NCBI RefSeq assembly: GCF_018919385.1
Contig: NZ_JAHLMF010000002.1
Span: forward strand, 124,001-188,000
DNA length: 64,000 nt
Origin: Geomonas diazotrophica
GTDB lineage: Bacteria; Desulfobacterota; Desulfuromonadia; Geobacterales; Geobacteraceae
Reading direction: 5' to 3'
Below, in pieces: positions 57,597 through 64,000 of this stretch (its first letter is position 1; every line of letters starts with the position of its first letter). The position numbers were made by a program, and so were the translations under genes. The notes under the pieces are model-generated. The model was not told the DNA's origin, ran no database searches, and saw nothing but the letters and a program-made list of their open reading frames with translations.

Positions 57597-57600
<4 letters not shown>
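56620..57600 (-). CDS. thiL: Thiamine-monophosphate kinase
   Basis: ThiL makes thiamine diphosphate from thiamine monophosphate and ATP, completing the pathway begun by thiSGE elsewhere in this window. The 326-residue PurM-fold protein begins ELGEFGLIDRI and has VLLGIGDDAAAL, TSDMLLEGVHFDLSF, LSVNLSDVAAMGARP, TLVGGDTCASKGG and AMIDVSDGVLQDLGHICEMSGVGA. It starts at TTG 57600 inside the lon stop codon (TTGA), so it is translationally coupled to lon, an unusual partner. Confidence 0.93.
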
Positions 57601-60035
<2,435 letters not shown>

Positions 60036-60045
60036 TTACCTCTCC

Positions 60046-60486
60046 TTACTGAATCGGGATCTCGCGGATGTGCGGCGTCTCCCCCTTGCGCCAAGGGAAC
60101 TCGACCGTGAGCAGACCGCGCCGGTAACGCGCCTTTACCCCCTCCAGGTCGACGCCGGGAGGGACCTCGATGGCCCTGCAGAAGCGGCCGGTGCCGCGCT
60201 CAAGGCAGGTGTAGGTCGCCCCCGGATCCGCTTCGTCCCGTGCCGTCCCCTCCACCACCAGGGTGGAGCAGCACATGCTCAGGGTGATGTCGCTGCGGTC
60301 GCAGCCGGGGAGTTCCACTTCGACCACGAAGGAGCGGTCGGTTTCGTAGATGTCGACCAACGGGGACTGTTCCTTGTCGGTGAAGCCTTCCCGCCCCTCC
60401 AGCGTGGAGAGAAAACGGAAGATCTCGTCCATCTGCTGGCGGAACAGGTTCAGCCATTCCAAAGGTTCCTTGGGAATTACCGCCAT
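60046..60486 (-). CDS. Small heat-shock protein, Hsp20/alpha-crystallin family
   Basis: The 146-residue protein has an N-terminal arm (EWLNLFRQQMDEIFRFLSTLEG) before the alpha-crystallin domain: SPLVDIYETDRSFVVEVELPGCDRSDITLSMCCSTLVVEGTA and GRFCRAIEVPPGVDLEGVKARYRRGLLTVEFPW. The A-x-x-x-n-G-L-t-v pattern is present as ARYRRGLLTVEF. Four Cys residues in the domain (GCDRS, MCCS, YTCLE) are unusual. It is a holdase chaperone, logically placed before lon. GAGGGG lies before the ATG; a promoter and a 5' hairpin are upstream. Confidence 0.92.
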   Translation of the reverse strand: MAVIPKEPLEWLNLFRQQMDEIFRFLSTLEGREGFTDKEQSPLVDIYETDRSFVVEVELPGCDRSDITLSMCCSTLVVEGTARDEADPGATYTCLERGTGRFCRAIEVPPGVDLEGVKARYRRGLLTVEFPWRKGETPHIREIPIQ

Positions 60487-60515
60487 CGCGCCCCTCTGTT
60501 GCCATGCTCTTAATG

Positions 60516-60536
60516 AAAAACCGGCCCCGTGGCCGG
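60516..60536 (-). terminator. Terminator-like hairpin in the hsp20 leader
   Basis: CCGGCC (60521-60526) pairs with GGCCGG (60531-60536) around CCGT. On the minus strand TTTTT follows (60516-60520 are A). It lies at the predicted 5' end of the hsp20 transcript. Confidence 0.45.
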
Positions 60537-60544
60537 TGCAGATG

Positions 60545-60572
60545 ATTTAACCATCTTTATCATGAAAGTCAA
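60545..60572 (-). promoter_or_regulatory. Promoter of hsp20-lon-thiL
   Basis: TTGACT (60572-60567), a 16-base spacer and TTAAAT (60550-60545) on the minus strand. The rest of the 60487-60806 gap holds the 5' region of the plus-strand TPR gene and no further gene. Confidence 0.55.
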
Positions 60573-60806
60573 GGTAATCCGGCTTAACCTGGGAGCTCCC
60601 CTCGCCCCGCGCGGGTTTCCGGGTTCAAGCGCCCGGGATCCTTAATGATTACCGTTTTGGAATTGAATTTATTAGCGCCGATGTGTATAATCCGCCAACC
60701 TCACCGGGCCGCATGGCCCGGCAGTGCCCGGACTGCCCCGGGCCGAGCCCCCGGCGCGCCGCGACTGCGCCCCCACCACACGTTCTCTCGAATAAAAGGG
60801 CCCTAC

Positions 60807-62732
60807 ATGAAAAGATACGCAGCACTGTCATCGCTTCTGGCGATGACCCTGTTCAGCACCGGCTTCAGCTGGCCGTTCCCGGCGACCAACAGCTGCCTGG
60901 AGGCGAAGAAGACCATCCTGGAGCTGTCACCGCAGGCAAGCGAACAGAAGAGAAAGGATGCCGAAAAGCGCGTGGCGGAGCTTTGCCCCACCGGCGCTCC
61001 CGGCAAGTACTTGAAGGCGCTCGCCTTCGAGCGCAGCGGCAACGTCGACGCCGCCATCCAGGAGTACCGCGAGACCCTGGCGCTGGACCCCGACTTCTAC
61101 CCGGCCAGCGGCAACCTGGGGCTCTTGCACCTGCAGAAAGGGGCCAGCGAGGAGGCGGCGGTCGAGCTCTCCCAGGGGCTCAAGACCGGCGACCCGCGCT
61201 ACCACGGGGGGCTCGCCCGCATCCTGGCCCAGAAGGAGCTGCACCAGCTCGCCATCTTCCACTACACCGAGGCGCTGACGGCCCTCCCCGAGGACGCCTC
61301 CCTGCACACGGACCTGGCCGTTTCCTATGACGCGGTCGGGCAGAAGCAGAAGGCCGAGGACGAGTACAAAAAGGCGCTCGCTATCCAGCCGGGGAACGCC
61401 CGGGCGCGCCTGGGGCTCGGAGCCCTGCTACTGGCCCGCGGCGAGATCGACAAGGCGGTGACCGAGCTGAAACAGGCCGCCATCGCTGAGCCGGGGAACA
61501 AGGAGGTTCACCGCCTGCTCGCCGAGGGGTACGTCCGCAAGGGGGACCAGAAGAGCGCCGAGTACGAGCGGGTGCTGGCCGGCATCGCCCCCAAGGTGAA
61601 GGAGACGCCCAAGGTAGACCACATGGCCCTCGCCGATCAGTACCGCAACGCCAAGGACTTCGAGATGGCGATCAGCGAATATCGCCTGCGGATCGCGGAG
61701 GAGCCCGCCGACGCCGTGGCGCAGCAGCGCCTGGGCGACTGTCTGCTGGCGGTGGGGCGCGAGGACGAGGCGATGTCCTACTACCGCGACGCGATCAGGA
61801 GCAAGGGTGAGAACCCGCAGCTGCATCTGAACCTGGCCGGCATCTACGAGCGCAAGGCGCTCTTGGACGAAGCGGTGGTGGAATACCGCCAGGTGCTCGC
61901 CAGCACCCCGGACAACCAGCAGGCGCGCCAGCGCCTGGCCGAGATCTACACGCTGAGGGGAAGCTTCCCTCAGGCCCTGGAGCAGTACCAGGCGCTGATC
62001 AAGGCGAACCCCGGGGACGCCCCGACCCAGTTGAAGCTGGCCCGCGCCTTCGTCAACACCAAGGACCTCGACTCGGCCATCAGCGCCTACCAGGCGGCCA
62101 TCAAGCTGGACCCGGAGTCGCTGGAAACCCACCGCGAACTCGCCAACCTTTTGCGCAAGCGCAACGAGATGGACCAGGCCGCCAACGAGTACCAGGAAGT
62201 GCTGCGCCTGAAAAAGGACGATCAGGAGGCCCGCACCGCCCTAACCGCCATCTACGTGAAGAACAAGAACTACGACTCCCTGGCCAAGCTGCTCAAGGAA
62301 GGGGTCGAGCTCTCCCCCAGCGACGCCAACGCGCATTACAAGCTGGGCCTGGTCTACGAGTTCCAGAAGAACTACACCGCCGCCACCGACGAGTACAAGG
62401 AAGCGGTGAAACTCAAGCCCGACCATGCCAAGGCGCTCAACGCCATGGGGCGCGTGCAGATGAAGGACGGCCACATCGCCGAGGCCAAGGAGTCGCTCGA
62501 GGCGGCGCGCAAGGCCGACCCGGACCTGGAGGAGGCCCAGGTCCTCTTGAGCAACATCAAGGACGAATTCAACCCCGAACCGAGAAGCTACCGCAAACAC
62601 AAGGGGTCGAGCGGGAGCAAGGCGAAGAAGGGGAAGAAAGGGAAGAAGTCGAAGGATAAGGAGGAGAAATCCTCGAAGAAGTCCTCCTCCAAAAAGAAGA
62701 AGTCCTCGAAGAAGAAGCACAAGGAAGAGTAG
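60807..62732 (+). CDS. Secreted TPR-repeat protein with Lys/Ser-rich tail
   Basis: The 641-residue protein starts at ATG 60807 (AAGGG seven bases upstream), which gives a signal peptide (MKRYAALSSLLAMTLFSTGFSW). The open frame extends to 60645 without support. About 15 TPR units fill residues 70-580; examples are YLKALAFERSGNVDAAIQEYRETLALDPDF and YKLGLVYEFQKNYTAATDEYKEAVKLKPDH. The last 50 residues are almost only Lys, Ser, Gly and Glu, probably disordered and able to bind anionic partners. It likely scaffolds a periplasmic or envelope complex; the partner is unknown. It ends before a strong terminator. Confidence 0.88.
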   Translation: MKRYAALSSLLAMTLFSTGFSWPFPATNSCLEAKKTILELSPQASEQKRKDAEKRVAELCPTGAPGKYLKALAFERSGNVDAAIQEYRETLALDPDFYPASGNLGLLHLQKGASEEAAVELSQGLKTGDPRYHGGLARILAQKELHQLAIFHYTEALTALPEDASLHTDLAVSYDAVGQKQKAEDEYKKALAIQPGNARARLGLGALLLARGEIDKAVTELKQAAIAEPGNKEVHRLLAEGYVRKGDQKSAEYERVLAGIAPKVKETPKVDHMALADQYRNAKDFEMAISEYRLRIAEEPADAVAQQRLGDCLLAVGREDEAMSYYRDAIRSKGENPQLHLNLAGIYERKALLDEAVVEYRQVLASTPDNQQARQRLAEIYTLRGSFPQALEQYQALIKANPGDAPTQLKLARAFVNTKDLDSAISAYQAAIKLDPESLETHRELANLLRKRNEMDQAANEYQEVLRLKKDDQEARTALTAIYVKNKNYDSLAKLLKEGVELSPSDANAHYKLGLVYEFQKNYTAATDEYKEAVKLKPDHAKALNAMGRVQMKDGHIAEAKESLEAARKADPDLEEAQVLLSNIKDEFNPEPRSYRKHKGSSGSKAKKGKKGKKSKDKEEKSSKKSSSKKKKSSKKKHKEE

Positions 62733-62758
62733 CCGCCCGCGCGGGCAGCAGGATCCAT

Positions 62759-62792
62759 AAAAAGGCAGCTCCCTGGAGGGGGCTGCCTTTTT
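62759..62792. terminator. Bidirectional terminator after the TPR gene
   Basis: AAAAAGGCAGC (62759-62769) pairs with GCTGCCTTTTT (62782-62792), with an inner TCCC/GGGG stem. It lies 27 bases past the stop codon. Confidence 0.93.
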
Positions 62793-62807
62793 CGCTGCCG
62801 GCATTCT

Positions 62808-62888
62808 TTCCCATAGTTCCCATAGTTCCCATAGTTCCCATAGTTCCCATAGTTCCCATAGTTCCCATAGTTCCCGCAGTCCCCGCAG
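62808..62888. repeat. Nonamer array: seven perfect copies of TTCCCATAG
   Basis: Seven identical units (62808-62870) are followed by two variants (TTCCCGCAG and TCCCCGCAG). On the minus strand the unit reads CTATGGGAA, the same family as the arrays at 46807 and 49631. It lies between two terminators. Confidence 0.95.
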
Positions 62889-62896
62889 TCGACCAA

Positions 62897-62931
62897 GAAA
62901 AAAGGCCGGGGGTAAGCCCCCCGGCCTTTTT
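62897..62931. terminator. Bidirectional terminator at the end of the RlpA-like gene
   Basis: GGCCGGGGG (62904-62912) pairs with CCCCCGGCC (62918-62926), with an A-run before and T-run after. On the minus strand it ends the RlpA-like transcript. Confidence 0.93.
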
Positions 62932-62959
62932 CTCTGTTCGCCCAGATTGTATTTTGTTT

Positions 62960-63412
62960 CTAGGATTCGTCCTCGGTCAGCGGGATGATGGCCACCTTGG
63001 CCTTGCCTTCCCCGAGGAAACCCAGTTTCCTTGCCGCGGCCCGTGACAGATCGATGAAGGGGAACCCCTTCTTGCGGCAACGGTCGTTGATGACAACCGT
63101 GACTTCCTTGTCGTTGGCGAGATTCCTGACCAGAACCTTGGTCCCCAGCGGAAGACTCTGGTGGGCAGCGGTCATCTTTTCCGGATGATACCGCTCTCCC
63201 GAGGTGGTCGCTCTTCCGTGGAACTTCTTGGCATAGTAGGATGCTATGCCGACCAGTTTTTTCACCACCGACTTTTCTTGCGGTTCTGCCTTTTCTACTA
63301 CCGGTTTTGCTACTTGTTCTGCAGCCAGCAGGGGAAGCGTGTGGATCGGGAGGAGCATCAGGGCCAGCACGACTATGCGCACCAACCTGCCGCTCCGCTC
63401 GGATGATGCCAT
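62960..63412 (-). CDS. RlpA-like double-psi beta-barrel protein
   Basis: The 150-residue precursor has AAAGGAGG five bases before the ATG at 63412. A signal peptide or anchor (RIVVLALMLLPIHTLPLLAA) is followed by a Lys/Glu/Val linker. The double-psi beta-barrel then has GIASYYAKKFHGRATTSGERYHPEKMTAAHQSLPLGTKVLVRNLANDKEVTVVINDRC, and the family end FPFIDLSRAAARKLGF. These are the RlpA motifs, including the GRATTSGE and NDR(C/G) catalytic regions of lytic transglycosylases acting on bare glycan strands. No SPOR domain is present. Probably periplasmic. Confidence 0.9.
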   Translation of the reverse strand: MASSERSGRLVRIVVLALMLLPIHTLPLLAAEQVAKPVVEKAEPQEKSVVKKLVGIASYYAKKFHGRATTSGERYHPEKMTAAHQSLPLGTKVLVRNLANDKEVTVVINDRCRKKGFPFIDLSRAAARKLGFLGEGKAKVAIIPLTEDES

Positions 63413-63518
63413 GCGCACCTCCTTTGTTGGGCGAGGCATTCGTATAACATGCTCTAACCCCGAAGTCAAGTTCCAACGAACCCGCCCCCGGGTAACCACC
63501 TAATCTGCCGCCGTTTTC

Positions 63519-64000
63519 TTAGCCCGCGTTCGGCGCCTGGGCCGAGGCGTCGTCGTGGGGCTGCGCCCCCCGCTGCCGACGGCCGATGTTGGTCGTGTCG
63601 TTAATGATCACCACCTCGCGCGCGGAGCCGTCGACCTCGGGGGGGAAGGCGTGCCGCTTGACCACGAACCACTTGCCGCTGGGTTTGTGCAGCAGTTCGA
63701 TCCCCGGGGACTCCAGGTGCTCCTTGAGACCTTGCTCCTCGAGGAAGGCAAGGCAGTCCCTGCCGACGATATCCCGGTGCGCCATGCCGGTGAAGGTTTC
63801 CACGGCGCGGTTGAAACGCCGGATTTTGCCGAACTGGTCAGCCAGGATGAACAGGTCGGAGATGCAGTCCATGATCTCTTCCCATTCGCGCCGGATACCT
63901 TCCATCTGGTGGAAGACGTTCTTCAACTCCTCGTGCTTCATGTAGAGGCGTGCGTCGCTCTCCAGCAGTTCGCGCTCCATCTGGCGCTGATCGGTGACGT
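63519..64000 (-). CDS. PAS-domain sensor protein, C-terminal part (5' truncated by window)
   Basis: The frame is open to the window edge (reads ...VTDQRQMERELLES), so the gene starts beyond 64000. The visible 160 residues contain a linking helix and a PAS domain (EIMDCISDLFILADQFGKIRRFNRAVETFTGMAHRDIVGRDC, and GKWFVVKRHAFPPEV to VVIINDTTNIGRRQ). A VTDQRQ sequence at the front suggests another PAS domain precedes it. No kinase, GGDEF or other output follows; the protein ends with a short Ala/Pro-rich tail. It may pair with a separate output protein. Confidence 0.75.
   Translation of the reverse strand, partial: VTDQRQMERELLESDARLYMKHEELKNVFHQMEGIRREWEEIMDCISDLFILADQFGKIRRFNRAVETFTGMAHRDIVGRDCLAFLEEQGLKEHLESPGIELLHKPSGKWFVVKRHAFPPEVDGSAREVVIINDTTNIGRRQRGAQPHDDASAQAPNAG

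Noticed and set aside
62808-62888. CRISPR array
   Set aside because: The units are only 9 bases with no spacers, and no cas genes are present. It is a simple tandem repeat.

Overview
This 64 kb window is a high-GC, densely packed bacterial chromosome segment. The gene content points to the Geobacter/Geomonas/Citrifermentans group (order Geobacterales, formerly deltaproteobacteria). Supporting features are an SfrAB-type NAD(P)H oxidoreductase pair, a sensor kinase with periplasmic c-type haem motifs, c-di-GMP genes (GGDEF-EAL, HD-GYP, YajQ), a DUF342 protein, a CheC-containing chemotaxis cluster and several [4Fe-4S] redox proteins. Core genes show no sign of phage, transposon or plasmid, and I found no tRNA, rRNA or CRISPR array. 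The genus is inferred from gene content, not from a search.

Layout. 1-1.3 kb: end of a HAMP-domain membrane protein, a membrane protein and a small Cys protein. 1.3-5.8 kb: sfrB-sfrA on the minus strand. 6.2-8.5 kb: DUF342 gene and coaE, facing an IclR regulator (8.5-9.3). 9.6-11.3 kb: haem-motif histidine kinase. 11.4-15.0 kb: thiS-thiG-thiE, a radical SAM gene, a fumarylacetoacetase-family gene and a small zinc-ribbon ORF interrupted by an in-frame TGA followed directly by a SECIS-like hairpin. 15.1-19.1 kb (minus): GGDEF-EAL protein coupled to a periplasmic binding protein, a YaaR-family gene and a cold-shock gene. 19.2-25.1 kb (minus): ppdK, glyS, glyQ. 25.4-28 kb (plus): a MerA-type reductase and an HD-GYP response regulator. 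28-32.2 kb (minus): def-fmt-DUF116-deacetylase-NlpC/P60. 32.4-36.3 kb: small genes, a flavoprotein, a thiolase-like/DUF35 fusion, a VOC gene and an SH3-like secreted protein. 36.3-37.8 kb: structured leader and an aminotransferase. 38-43.3 kb: cheR-mcp-cheW-cheY-cheA-cheC. 43.4-46.7 kb: lolA, yajQ, rimO and a DksA/TraR gene. 46.9-53.2 kb (minus): NapH-like ferredoxin, ttcA, a siroheme domain protein, a methyltransferase/MTHFR fusion and a family II pyrophosphatase. 53.3-64 kb: DedA, a transaldolase-like gene, a TRASH protein, folK, TPR genes, a YjbQ-family gene, thiL, lon, hsp20, an RlpA-like protein and the start of a PAS sensor.

How the genes fit together. Thiamine synthesis appears twice: thiSGE makes thiamine phosphate, and thiL (far away, convergent with a YjbQ-family gene) makes the diphosphate. 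Signalling is prominent, through c-di-GMP synthesis, degradation and binding, a full chemotaxis-type phosphorelay, and redox or haem sensing. hsp20-lon-thiL form one overlapping operon, and def-fmt head another.

The most interesting items are the TGA-containing zinc-ribbon ORF at 14858-15001, a palindromic repeat read through as a protein linker in the 49.6-51.5 kb gene, a family of 9-bp ATGGGANNN arrays, a thiolase-like protein with Ser at the catalytic Cys position, and a leader ORF with five consecutive Ala codons ahead of an aminotransferase.
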